A DNA stretch of 46,706 nucleotides from Hyphomicrobium_A sp964405975 (lineage in GTDB: Bacteria > Pseudomonadota > Alphaproteobacteria > Rhizobiales > Hyphomicrobiaceae): the NCBI GenBank assembly GCA_964405975.1, contig CAYOPW010000013.1, positions 1-46,706 on the forward strand. The letters run 5' to 3'. Positions 8,403 to 16,765 of this stretch are shown here, one piece after another (position 1 is the stretch's first letter; the number at the start of each line of letters is the position of its first letter). The notes under the pieces were generated by a model. The model was not told the DNA's origin. It did no database searches and saw nothing but the letters and a program-made list of their open reading frames with translations. The position numbers and the translations under genes are program-made.

Positions 8403-9674
8403 GTGGAATTCTTCGTAGAGATAACTGGACTGCTCATTATGACGGCGGTGTCGTTGCGCGGGGCGCTTGGCGCTTACTGGCTGGCAGAGCGGCAACTAAC
8501 AGCAGTCCGAACCGAACGGCGGCAGATCAAGGTTTTATCAGCGCGAGTTTATCGGCGCCTCGATACTGAGCGCGAGCGGCAAAGTCAGATCTGGTCTGGC
8601 ACACGTAAGTTCCAGGTTGTGGAACGCCAACATGAGAACGCGAGTGGCAGCATTTGTTCATTCTATCTCGTCCCCTGCGATAAGCGGGCGATACCAACGT
8701 TCCGGCCCGGCCAATTCTTGAGCTTCGAATTCCCCCTAACGGGCACTTCGCAACCGGCGATGCGGTGTTATTCAATCTCCAGCAGCCCCACTGAAAGACG
8801 CTTCTATCGGATTACGGTGAAACGGGTTGGGCCACCTGAGAAATTGGCTGGTTCTGTGCCGCCTGGCATGATCTCTAATTTCCTTCATGACCGGTTTGCG
8901 CAGGGCAGCGTTCTGGAAGCATTTGCCCCAAGTGGATCGTTTTTTCTCCATCAAAACTCAGTGCGGCCAATCGCATTGATTGCGGGCGGCGTCGGCTTCA
9001 CACCTCTCATCAGTATGTTGAGCTGGCTTGTCGCGACCAACGCACGGCGCGAAATATGGTTGTTTTACGGCGTTCGCAATCGTGCAGAGCACGCCATGTA
9101 TGACGATCTAAAAGTGCTTGCCAAGACTCGCCCCAATATCCGGGTCGTCACTTTCTACAGCCGGCCAAGCCCGAGTTGCCGTCAAGGCATAGACTACGAC
9201 GTTGAAGGCCACGTCAGCGTCGCCGTGATGAAGCAGTTGCTCAAATCCACTGGCTATGAGTTCTATATTTGCGGTCCTTCAGCGATGATGGAGACCATCA
9301 GGCGCGGCCTGGAAAGTTGGGGTGTTCCCCAAAACGACATCAAACTTGAAGCCTTTGCTTCAGAGCCTCTTTCTAATTCTGCAACAAGCCAGGGCAACGC
9401 AACTGGTGATCAGGCCAAGCCTCACCGCGTTCATTTCTCGCGCTCAAACAAAACGGTTCGCTGGACACCAAGCACCAAGAGCTTGCTTGAACTTGCGGAG
9501 GCCAGTGGGATCAAAGCGCGGTTCGGGTGCCGGTCTGGGAACTGTGGCACCTGCTCATGCGGCATTAAAGAGGGTCAAATCGAGTACACTCGTAAACCCG
9601 GCGTGGAGCCTGCATCGGGATCTGGCCTGATATGTATCTCGCGGCCGCGGGGAGATGTTGTGATCGATCTCTGA
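8403..9674 (+). CDS. Membrane-anchored FAD/NAD(P)H reductase with C-terminal [2Fe-2S] domain
   Basis: A 423-aa protein starting at GTG with GGAGA about 8 bases upstream. An N-terminal hydrophobic segment (residues 6-26) should anchor it. A ferredoxin-NADP reductase-type module follows: FAD motif RCYSISS (121-127), nucleotide-binding loop GGVGFTPLI (195-203) and YICGP (288-292). The C-terminus is a plant-type [2Fe-2S] domain with C376, C381, C384 and C411 (CX4CX2C...C). The arrangement resembles the reductase parts of Hmp/HCP-reductase and phthalate-dioxygenase-type enzymes. It should take electrons from NAD(P)H on the cytoplasmic side and pass them to a membrane or protein partner. With the di-heme b protein encoded nearby on the other strand it could form a split ferric-reductase/NOX-like unit (inference). 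It is the last gene of the plus-strand set and is convergent with the decaheme cytochrome gene. Confidence 0.88.
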   Translation: MEFFVEITGLLIMTAVSLRGALGAYWLAERQLTAVRTERRQIKVLSARVYRRLDTERERQSQIWSGTRKFQVVERQHENASGSICSFYLVPCDKRAIPTFRPGQFLSFEFPLTGTSQPAMRCYSISSSPTERRFYRITVKRVGPPEKLAGSVPPGMISNFLHDRFAQGSVLEAFAPSGSFFLHQNSVRPIALIAGGVGFTPLISMLSWLVATNARREIWLFYGVRNRAEHAMYDDLKVLAKTRPNIRVVTFYSRPSPSCRQGIDYDVEGHVSVAVMKQLLKSTGYEFYICGPSAMMETIRRGLESWGVPQNDIKLEAFASEPLSNSATSQGNATGDQAKPHRVHFSRSNKTVRWTPSTKSLLELAEASGIKARFGCRSGNCGTCSCGIKEGQIEYTRKPGVEPASGSGLICISRPRGDVVIDL

Positions 9675-9768
9675 ATTGGGCGCCAGTTGTTCTCCTGACG
9701 CGCCGGTCACAGTCCACACATAGTGCAGATTTGCGTGTCATCTGCGGCCGCATCACTGGACCACGGAT

Positions 9769-12348
9769 CTACTTTCCGGGGATTGTTGTTTTTACGATCG
9801 GCGATGTCACGTCGTTGACATGGTACGTGTGACACAGCGAGCAGTCCTGCCGCGCGGCACGCTTTTTGTGGCACGCCGTGCACTGTTTCATTCGCATCGG
9901 CTTGAAGTTCGAGACAAACGTCTTCGGGTTAAGATGTTCGTAGTTGCTTTGGTATTTCGCTGTCGCGGCTATTTCGTGACATGTCAGGCAGCCTTTTTTG
10001 TCAAGCAGCCCGAAGTGAGGCTCATGCAAGAACGACGTTAGCCGTCCGGATTTGTCCGCCAAGGTCGACGTGCCCCATTCGATGACGCGGCTTTGCTTCG
10101 TGCCCTCGTCAACACTGTGGCACTTTGTGCATTGGCCCTGGGCGTCCTTGTGGGTCAGGAGCGCGAAGACGGACGTTGCGACGTTTTCCTTTCCGCCATC
10201 GTGCAGTTTTCCGGAAAAGTCCAGCCACGCTCGCAGGAACGCGTCAGCGTGACCGGCGGGCTTGTAGAGGATCGCGAAGTCTCTGCGGTACCATCCGCCT
10301 AATTCGGCCCATGCTTCTGCATCAACTGCAAGCTCTGTGCCTTGACCATCAGAGCTGGAGTTGTCCGTTTCGTCATCGGCGGCTTCTGCGGTATCGGATT
10401 CTGATTCATCCGTGCCGTTCTCGTTGCTTTGTGAGGAATCGGGCTCGTCGTCAGAAATCTCATCTTCGGCGGAGTCAGCTTCGTCCTCGGCTGAATCATC
10501 TGGCGGTTGGATTTTTTGGTTCCCCTTGATGAGCCGGCCAAATGGGTCGACGCGCCACCTTTTTGAGTTCTCGGTGTTCTCAGCCTGCGCCAGCTGCGGT
10601 TTCTGTTGAGATCCATTGGCGCGTTGGAGCGAGTCGAGAAACTGTGCCTGTTGGGCAGGCAAGAGATTGGAACGCTTTTCGGTAGCGACAGGCGGGCGTT
10701 GAGATGAGTGCCTTCGCGCCTCTTGCGGCTCTGTTGGCTGTTTCTTCTCTTCCGACGCAGCCTCAGGCTGGGCCTCGTTCACGTTTTCAACGGGATTGAC
10801 GAGGGCTTTCCAGACCGTCTCGGTGGATGACGAACGCGTAGCGATTTCCTTGTGAAGATTTGGCAGCCATTCCCGTTGCGCGCTAAGGAGAACATCTCTT
10901 GGAATAGTGGCGACGAGTTTTGCGGTAAGGTCAGGATCGACTTGAGCGCCAGTCGCCTGACTGAGACGCTTTGCGATCTCGGATGCCTTCGATGTGGACA
11001 GTTCGTGCAATAGGGCTTTTAGCTCCCATACGAATGTCTCGACGGCTGATATCTCTGGGGCGGATGCCGACGAGAGGTCCAGTAGATCAAGTTTTGAAAC
11101 GCTGCGCAGAATGTTTCTGCGGTGACCATCCAGTCCTATGAGCAACTCCATGAACGGCGTGACCTCAGCTTCGGAGTCCTGCGGCCACTCGCCGATTGAG
11201 GCGCCTTTTTCTTTTAGCGTCTCAAGGTCGAGGCCCGGCAGAGTGATGAACGCAATGCCTTTCGGTCCTGAAGCGCGTTCGGTTCCAGAAATCTGATTGA
11301 GATGACACGATGAGCAGACCGTCTTAAACGGCTTGACCGTCATCAATCGTTTGTCGGCTTGGGTGCTGTGACAGTCGGTGCAGACCTTCGGAACGCTTTG
11401 CGTTTCGGCGTTCTCCTTCAGCGCCTCTGGGAAGTGTTTTCCAAAGTGCGAAGCGTGGTCGTAATTGATGCGCGTTCGCCGTTTGTAGGGGTAGCTCTCA
11501 AACTCAGGATGTCCCTTCGTAAAACTTCTAAACTGGACGGCGTGACAGGATTGGCAGCGATCGTCCGAAACGCGGTTGAGATCGAAGTCCTTACCTTGAT
11601 GTTCCCTGTGGCACGTCGCACAGGAAACGCCCTTGTCCGTATGATGGCTGGCTGGCAATAGGGCATTGCCAACACGTGTCATCATCGATGGTGCATTCAA
11701 GGCGGATTTGGTTTGAAGGCGCTTGGTGCGTTTCTCCAATTCTCCCAATGCAAGATCGTGGGGGGATTGTTCTTTCCCGTCGATCATATGGCACGACAGG
11801 CACGCTGCAATTTCCTTTTTCGGTTCGGCAGGGGCCAGTACAGAACGCAACCAGCCGAACTGGCCCTCTGGCACGTTCGCATGACAACTGCGGCAGTCGG
11901 TTTGCAGGCTGTGGGCGGCCGTCATGGGCCCAGGCATCAAAAATTGCTCTCGGCTCGCGTTGCTGGCTGCGATGATTACGATGCCGAATACAAAAAGCGC
12001 GGTCCACTTTGCAACTGTGGTGCGCCTTTCGCGCAGCGGGCGCACCGGCCGGCACGCCGGGGCGGTGTTTGAACATCTGCCATCCGAACTGGGTCCGCTC
12101 CAGCACTTGCCGCCCATGGCGTGCGTGCGCCCGCACTGCCAACGCCCATCAATCTTTGACGGGGCGCATTGGAAGGTTATCGGGCACTTTCCAAGTTGTG
12201 TGGGCCCTTGTGAGCATGGAGCACCAATAAGAGAGCGTCCGCAAAGCCACTTCGGCTCGGCCGGCGTGTTCGACTCCCTTCGCTTTCCAGCTCTATGAAA
12301 AAGCTTCAAGTCACGGAACCCCCGAAGAGAACGCGTAAACGATCGCAA
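9769..12348 (-). CDS. Decaheme c-type cytochrome with cytoplasmic cysteine-repeat domain
   Basis: An 859-aa protein with three parts. Residues 36-101 are a cysteine-rich segment with two similar units, CX8CX9CX5C and CX9CX9CX6C, each with a G..C..GP...G.C rhythm. A membrane helix follows (about 113-129), so the cysteines should face the cytoplasm. The periplasmic part has ten CXXCH motifs: CRSCH (152), CLSCH (183), CATCH, CQSCH, CTDCH, CSSCH, and after a long haem-free stretch CTKCH, CLTCH, CTACH and CSLCH (836). Between the two haem groups lies a strongly acidic Asp/Glu/Ser linker of about 60 residues. The start overlaps the 3' end of the di-heme b gene by 38 bp, which implies translational coupling and a shared complex. 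Likely role: periplasmic electron wire fed by the b-type protein; the cysteine repeats might bind metal or sense redox state. Confidence 0.88.
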   Translation of the reverse strand: MRSFTRSLRGFRDLKLFHRAGKRRESNTPAEPKWLCGRSLIGAPCSQGPTQLGKCPITFQCAPSKIDGRWQCGRTHAMGGKCWSGPSSDGRCSNTAPACRPVRPLRERRTTVAKWTALFVFGIVIIAASNASREQFLMPGPMTAAHSLQTDCRSCHANVPEGQFGWLRSVLAPAEPKKEIAACLSCHMIDGKEQSPHDLALGELEKRTKRLQTKSALNAPSMMTRVGNALLPASHHTDKGVSCATCHREHQGKDFDLNRVSDDRCQSCHAVQFRSFTKGHPEFESYPYKRRTRINYDHASHFGKHFPEALKENAETQSVPKVCTDCHSTQADKRLMTVKPFKTVCSSCHLNQISGTERASGPKGIAFITLPGLDLETLKEKGASIGEWPQDSEAEVTPFMELLIGLDGHRRNILRSVSKLDLLDLSSASAPEISAVETFVWELKALLHELSTSKASEIAKRLSQATGAQVDPDLTAKLVATIPRDVLLSAQREWLPNLHKEIATRSSSTETVWKALVNPVENVNEAQPEAASEEKKQPTEPQEARRHSSQRPPVATEKRSNLLPAQQAQFLDSLQRANGSQQKPQLAQAENTENSKRWRVDPFGRLIKGNQKIQPPDDSAEDEADSAEDEISDDEPDSSQSNENGTDESESDTAEAADDETDNSSSDGQGTELAVDAEAWAELGGWYRRDFAILYKPAGHADAFLRAWLDFSGKLHDGGKENVATSVFALLTHKDAQGQCTKCHSVDEGTKQSRVIEWGTSTLADKSGRLTSFLHEPHFGLLDKKGCLTCHEIAATAKYQSNYEHLNPKTFVSNFKPMRMKQCTACHKKRAARQDCSLCHTYHVNDVTSPIVKTTIPGK

Positions 12349-13123
12349 TATGGATGATTGTCAGCACAATCAGTCCGTATGTCGCGGGCAGGTGCACGAA
12401 TGTCCAAGCCCGCAAAAGACCCAGATAGGCGTGCTGAAAATCTAGGTTGTTCTTCTCGACAACCAGCGCTTTTAGAGATTGGAGTGTGGCTCGATCCAAA
12501 TCATTCGATACCAACTCTGCGGCCTCTATCTCGTGGCAGAGTCTTTTGAGTGGTAGTGTTGAGCCCTTCAAATGAGCGAACCGATTCTTCGGACCATTAA
12601 AAAAGCGTCGCAAAGTTATTGAGTAAAGCTGCCAGATAGCGTGAAGGCTTTCTGCATCCTGCGCGGTAGTTGCTAGCACTCCAGCTTGCTGAGCGAGCTC
12701 GAATCTGCGGTTTGCAATCGCTTCAAGTGCAACGGGCGTTGAGTGCTGCTCGATCTTTACTGGAACGGCAACCATGAGATAGGAGCCAACAATTCCACTG
12801 AGGACGACGAGTACGAAAAGGCACCACAACGCCCATTCCAAAAAGGTATCGGGTAGGGTAGCGCTCGTGTGAACGACAAACGCGCCAATCACAACATAGC
12901 CGACCACGACATGGGTCTGTGTCCAACTTGCGTCTTGTGAACGGCGTGAGGCGCCGGCGTTGCGCCGAACGTGAAAGAGGAGCTGTGCAGCCATTCCCGC
13001 AAATAGGATCCAGCCGTCGAGAAATCTCGGATCGCGAAGGCTGATATGGTAGGTCTCGGCCAACCACCAGACGGATCCGAACGCCAGAACTGTGATTGCG
13101 GGATAACCTAGAATGCGGACCAT
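12311..13123 (-). CDS. Di-heme b-type membrane protein (putative)
   Basis: A 270-aa protein with about five hydrophobic segments (roughly residues 5-22, 37-51, 68-88, 97-121 and 243-264). Two of them each carry two histidines exactly 14 residues apart: H71/H85 and H244/H258, a His-X13-His pattern in both. Paired helices of this type hold two stacked b haems in cytochrome b, ferric reductase and NOX proteins. A soluble helical stretch (about 125-230) separates the helices and could be a dimer or partner domain. Its ATG overlaps the stop codon of the 65-aa gene upstream (TAATG), and its 3' end overlaps the decaheme gene by 38 bp. It likely carries electrons across the inner membrane between a cytoplasmic donor and the decaheme cytochrome. 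I do not recognise a named family, so the haem assignment is inference from spacing. Confidence 0.75.
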   Translation of the reverse strand: MVRILGYPAITVLAFGSVWWLAETYHISLRDPRFLDGWILFAGMAAQLLFHVRRNAGASRRSQDASWTQTHVVVGYVVIGAFVVHTSATLPDTFLEWALWCLFVLVVLSGIVGSYLMVAVPVKIEQHSTPVALEAIANRRFELAQQAGVLATTAQDAESLHAIWQLYSITLRRFFNGPKNRFAHLKGSTLPLKRLCHEIEAAELVSNDLDRATLQSLKALVVEKNNLDFQHAYLGLLRAWTFVHLPATYGLIVLTIIHIAIVYAFSSGVP

Positions 13124-13320
13124 TATCGCGCTCGGACCATTTTCGAGAATGTGCCATCTGATTCATCGCGGACTGCCGAGCGACATTCGATATCATTGAA
13201 CGTACTGCTCACAGGATCGATGATCTCGTTGACCCAATGGGGTTTGATAGATGGCTGTTTACAAAGCGCAGCCTTGCGGCCCGCTGGAAACGTGCGTGTC
13301 ACCCTCCATTTCCTCACCAT
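13123..13320 (-). CDS. 65-aa protein coupled to the di-heme b gene, unknown function
   Basis: This small frame encodes a basic 65-aa protein (MVRKWRVTRTFPAGRKA...) with two cysteines and no membrane helix or signal peptide. The evidence for it is contextual: GGAG stands at good spacing before the ATG at 13320, and its TAA stop overlaps the ATG of the next gene as TAATG, the signature of translational coupling. It also fills the otherwise empty space between two genes of the same operon. It could be a small cytoplasmic subunit or regulator of the b-type protein. It might also be only a leader that sets translation of the next gene. Confidence 0.5.
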   Translation of the reverse strand: MVRKWRVTRTFPAGRKAALCKQPSIKPHWVNEIIDPVSSTFNDIECRSAVRDESDGTFSKMVRAR

Positions 13321-13368
13321 GTCAGCTCCGTAATGGTGTGCATTTAGACGGTTCACTGAAAGCCTGGA

Positions 13369-14436
13369 TCATTTGGCCACTGTTCCCTTCAATTTGTCAG
13401 GGCCAGGTATCATTCCGTCGACCCCGCCTAGTTTCTTTCCGCTGTGCGCGCTTGCAAACTTCTTCCCTTCGCGCGCAATGCCGTTGGCGGCAGAGGTCAG
13501 CGCCTTGTTGTTATTAAGCTTCAGCCCGGCCGCGTATCCCAACTGAACGATCTTTGAAATCTCTGGCACGTTGGGGAGTGCTTTCGCGACGGCGTCCAGT
13601 TTCCTGCGGGCCGCATCGGCGCGCAGCGCCATTCTAACGGCGTAGGCCTTCTTCTGCTTGGCAATGCCAACGGCTCGTAGAGCCGTTTCCAACTCGACGA
13701 TCAGCCCGACGACATACATCATGCGCCGCCGGTCGACGCTCGCTTGAGTGTTCTCTTTGGAGTACCAAACATTGTGGCGCACTTCGCCCTGCGACCACGA
13801 ATAAAGCTCGAAGTTGCTTCCTGCAGCATGCCCGCCGACATTCACGAGCTTCTCGCGCGGAACTACGTGGCAGCTGTAGCAATTCTTCGCCAGCCTATAA
13901 ATGGCGTTAGGGCGTATCATGCCTGCGGCTTCAGATTTTTTCCAACGTGAGGCTGCTTCTGATTTCGATTCTGATTCTTTGTTCTTCTTTCCGCTGAATT
14001 CGGCGTGGACTTTGATGTAGCGCTGCCCTTTCCCGTGACACGACTCGCACGAGATCCCCGCAATGGGCTTCTTTTTCTTTTTGGTTTTCTGTGTCGTGAA
14101 GTGACAGCCCAGGCAAAGGCTGCTCGACTTCATGCGCTTGATTTTCATCTTCTTTGCAATGGCGCGCGCTTCTTTACTGCGAGGCATATCCCGAAACGTG
14201 GAATGATGATGTGTTTTCTTCCAGACCTCACCTTCTGCCTTGTGACACTCGACGCAGGCATTCGGGCCCTCGATCTTTGCTGGTTTTGTTTGCGAGCGTG
14301 CGGGCAGGGCCGCGAAGAAGACGGTTGCCAGTAACGAGATGCACGAGATCACCCAGGCGAACCCCCAGCCATAATTGCGTCGTATCACCAAGGGCATCTC
14401 GACCACTCTCATCCAATCATCTGTTGTGGAAGACAC
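13369..14436 (-). CDS. Tetraheme cytochrome c554-family protein
   Basis: A 355-aa protein with an N-terminal signal/anchor (about residues 24-46, ending LPARSQ) and four CXXCH motifs: CVECH (61), CLGCH, CESCH and CYSCH. Further histidines (KKTHHHSTF) are likely distal haem ligands. The pattern fits the cytochrome c554 family of soluble periplasmic electron carriers. The C-terminal 120 residues are helical, lysine/alanine-rich and haem-free. A run of lysines (KTKKKKKP) precedes the third motif and makes this protein basic, which would suit docking to the acidic linker of the decaheme protein (inference). It is the first gene of the minus-strand operon tetraheme - 65-aa - di-heme b - decaheme. 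Starts at 14436, or at the ATG at 14412, are both possible. Confidence 0.85.
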   Translation of the reverse strand: MSSTTDDWMRVVEMPLVIRRNYGWGFAWVISCISLLATVFFAALPARSQTKPAKIEGPNACVECHKAEGEVWKKTHHHSTFRDMPRSKEARAIAKKMKIKRMKSSSLCLGCHFTTQKTKKKKKPIAGISCESCHGKGQRYIKVHAEFSGKKNKESESKSEAASRWKKSEAAGMIRPNAIYRLAKNCYSCHVVPREKLVNVGGHAAGSNFELYSWSQGEVRHNVWYSKENTQASVDRRRMMYVVGLIVELETALRAVGIAKQKKAYAVRMALRADAARRKLDAVAKALPNVPEISKIVQLGYAAGLKLNNNKALTSAANGIAREGKKFASAHSGKKLGGVDGMIPGPDKLKGTVAK

Positions 14437-14853
14437 TGACGCAGTTCAGGACGTGACAGGACAAGACGACAAGAACAGGAAGACTATTCACTGTGCGATG
14501 TTGGTCATTCGTTGACTAAACTTTGGCCTCATCGCGTCGCTGGATTGGCCGTATCAATTCCGGCACAAAACAAAGCGCTTTGCGTAGATATGCGCATTAT
14601 CTGAACAATGAGAAATACAGAGCTGGACGTCTGTTTTGCTCATCACGCTACAAACCTGAAGAGCGTTTAGTCTTTCCGGATCACCGGTGAAGACGTTCAG
14701 ACGCCATTAAAACAACATTCCTTTTCGATAACCAATTCAGCGCGCGCGACGCTTTTACTCGAAACTTGGCGTCCATCGCCTGCGTTGATCGACCGTAATG
14801 CCGGATTCGGTTTTCCGCTAAGCGCATAAGGTGCACCAATCCAAGGAAGCAAC
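14437..14853. other. Divergent promoter region, tetraheme cytochrome / lipoprotein
   Basis: The 417 bp between two divergent genes hold no supported gene. They should contain the promoters of the minus-strand cytochrome operon and of the plus-strand lipoprotein. I noticed TTGGCCGTATCAA at 14546-14558, which looks like an FNR site but is one base short in spacing, so I do not call it. Confidence 0.4.
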
Positions 14854-16428
14854 GTGCAAACGGCTGGCTTATCAACGTTTGTGAGTATAGGAATTTCGGC
14901 TTGTTTGATCGCTGGATGCTCAACGGCCCAATCGCGCCGGGCCGACGTTGCCGAAGCGAGGAGCGGTGCTACAGAGGTTGCACGCTGCGGCGATATACTC
15001 AGAAACGTTCGCCAGGTAGTCGCCAGCTCTAAGACAAGCGATGCCGAGACGAGGCGCATCGACGGCTTCCCCTATCTGCGCATCAATCGATTTCTCGTCC
15101 ATGTTGGCGAGAGGTTCAAAGACGGGGCGTCAGGACCAGCGTTCGAGGCATGGGTCGATCGATTGAGGGCCAAGGATTCGGAAGCGGTCCAGATTGAAAT
15201 TTCCAATCTTCCGACCGGCGAAATGTTGACGCTCGGCAAACGTATCTTTGGGCGCGCAGCGAACCGGGAACGCATCTTTGAAGCCGTAGATGAGTGTGCC
15301 GATCAGCAACGCTCGATCGAACTGGCAGATCCGGGGCGGCGGCAGAAGCTGTTAGAGGTCGCCTACGTCAGCGACAACTATTCAGAGCTCGCTCGGTCGG
15401 TGGGGCTCTTTTCATTGACGTCCATCCCAGTTGCCTTGGGTTGGGAACAGTGGAAGAAGGAAAATCTATCGACATTCCGCATGCCCATTGCGGATCTGCC
15501 CGTGAAAGGCCGCATCGTTCAATATGTGCCGCCTAGAACGAATGTCATTTTAAAGGCTGCGGACGTTCACGCGATTGTTGAGCGCAGCCGCGATCCGCAG
15601 CTTGGAATTCCAGACCCTAAAGGCCGCGAGCTATCTCAGCTGTTCCAGGCCTTCGCGCCGATTTGGCAGATCGACGTTGCCGGGACCTATGATCACATCG
15701 GCTATCCGACCTGGCACGGCGACGGTGCGTTAATCGGTGTCGACCCGCGAAGGCCGACAGTGTTTACCCGTGTCAGTCATACGGTTGTTGGAAACCAAGT
15801 CTTGCTGCAGCTCAATTATTCAATCTGGTTTCAGGAGCGCCCTCACGATGGACCATTGGATCCTCTGGGCGGGACTCTAGATGGATTGATTTGGCGCGTA
15901 ACACTTGGGCCCGATGGGCGACCATTAATTTACGACAGCATACATGCGTGCGGGTGCTATCATTTGCTGCTGCCGCTGGAGCCATTGCGGTCCAAACTCG
16001 CCAATGCTCCAGCGGAATCCTTAAAAGAACGGCCCGCAATATTAAATGTTGCGTCGACGCCAAATCCGGATCAGCGCGTGTTGCTTCGGCTCGCGACAGC
16101 CTCACACTATCTTGTTGCCACCACCGTAGTTGGAGAGCATGACATAGAACAAGAAGGCCGTAACTACCGGTTTGCCGACGATAGTACGTTGCGCTCACTT
16201 AAGTTGGCGCGTGGAGGGCGGCGCAGCCTCTTTCGAGAGGACGGCATAATCGCCGGTACCGAACGCCTTGAAGCGCTCGCACTGTGGCCGTCGGGAGTCA
16301 ACAGTCCAGGCGCTATGCGGCAGTGGGGACATCATGCGACAGCGTTTGTCGATCGGCGTCATTTTGACGATCCGCATTTATTCGAGGGCATTTTCGGCAG
16401 GCTAATGCTGGGCGACAACGTTTTGTGA
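14854..16428 (+). CDS. Predicted lipoprotein of unknown function
   Basis: A 524-aa protein starting at GTG, with AAGGA at ideal spacing. The N-terminus ends in a lipobox, IAGC with Cys22, so the mature protein should be lipid-anchored in the periplasm. I do not recognise a named domain. Distinctive conserved-looking blocks are YPTWHGDGA, a second part with SIWFQERP and GTLDGLIWRVTLG, and IHACGCYH (residues 363-370). The last has two Cys and two His in eight residues and is a plausible metal site or catalytic centre. It is divergent from the tetraheme cytochrome gene and shares its promoter region, so it may belong to the electron-transfer island. I believe similar proteins exist as 'hypothetical' in Gammaproteobacteria, but that is from memory. 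Downstream is decayed DNA. Confidence 0.75.
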   Translation: MQTAGLSTFVSIGISACLIAGCSTAQSRRADVAEARSGATEVARCGDILRNVRQVVASSKTSDAETRRIDGFPYLRINRFLVHVGERFKDGASGPAFEAWVDRLRAKDSEAVQIEISNLPTGEMLTLGKRIFGRAANRERIFEAVDECADQQRSIELADPGRRQKLLEVAYVSDNYSELARSVGLFSLTSIPVALGWEQWKKENLSTFRMPIADLPVKGRIVQYVPPRTNVILKAADVHAIVERSRDPQLGIPDPKGRELSQLFQAFAPIWQIDVAGTYDHIGYPTWHGDGALIGVDPRRPTVFTRVSHTVVGNQVLLQLNYSIWFQERPHDGPLDPLGGTLDGLIWRVTLGPDGRPLIYDSIHACGCYHLLLPLEPLRSKLANAPAESLKERPAILNVASTPNPDQRVLLRLATASHYLVATTVVGEHDIEQEGRNYRFADDSTLRSLKLARGGRRSLFREDGIIAGTERLEALALWPSGVNSPGAMRQWGHHATAFVDRRHFDDPHLFEGIFGRLMLGDNVL

Positions 16429-16693
16429 CGAGATGGCGGTGTCGGCTTTACGAGTTAATGCGCCAGAAAGTCATCGAGTTTGTCGCATCTCCTCATGCCC
16501 GTGTTGAGCAACGGCAAATACGCTCTGGAATGCTTGGTCCTTTCTAAACTGTTTGGTCGGGCGTTTCTCATTCCCACCTTGAGCGGGATGCGGATATTAG
16601 CCGCAGGCCCGGAATGTGTGGGAGAACTGGCTTGCGGGGCGGTGACTCTCGGGCCACCATTGTGGGCCGCAAACGCCAAATCGAGCCGAAGCT

Positions 16694-16765
16694 TTGTCCA
16701 ACCCTATCGCCGACGCCGCGCTCAAGATTCTTGTCATCGACGAAAATCCCATACGCCGCACCATT
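16694..16765 (+). pseudogene. NasT/AmiR-like response-regulator 5' fragment
   Basis: From a TTG at 16694 one frame reads LSNPIADAALKILVIDENPI, followed by RRTI, which matches the first strand and phosphoryl-site loop of ANTAR response regulators of the NasT type (ILVVDENPIRA.I). After about 24 codons the similarity ends at the point where a porin-like tail begins in another frame. NasT regulates nitrate assimilation in other bacteria. The match is short and made by eye, so the call is tentative. Confidence 0.4.

Noticed and set aside
10361..10609. Serine-rich plus-strand frame inside the decaheme cytochrome gene
   Set aside because: It is the antisense shadow of the acidic linker.
4519..13123. 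Direct assignment of the cytochrome genes as mtrCAB or pioAB
   Set aside because: The barrel shows no clear MtrB/PioB features, there is no outer-membrane decaheme lipoprotein, and the decaheme protein is anchored by an N-terminal membrane helix; only the general idea of a conduit is kept.
14546..14558. FNR-like site TTGGCCGTATCAA between the tetraheme cytochrome and the lipoprotein
   Set aside because: One base short in spacing and one half-site is imperfect.
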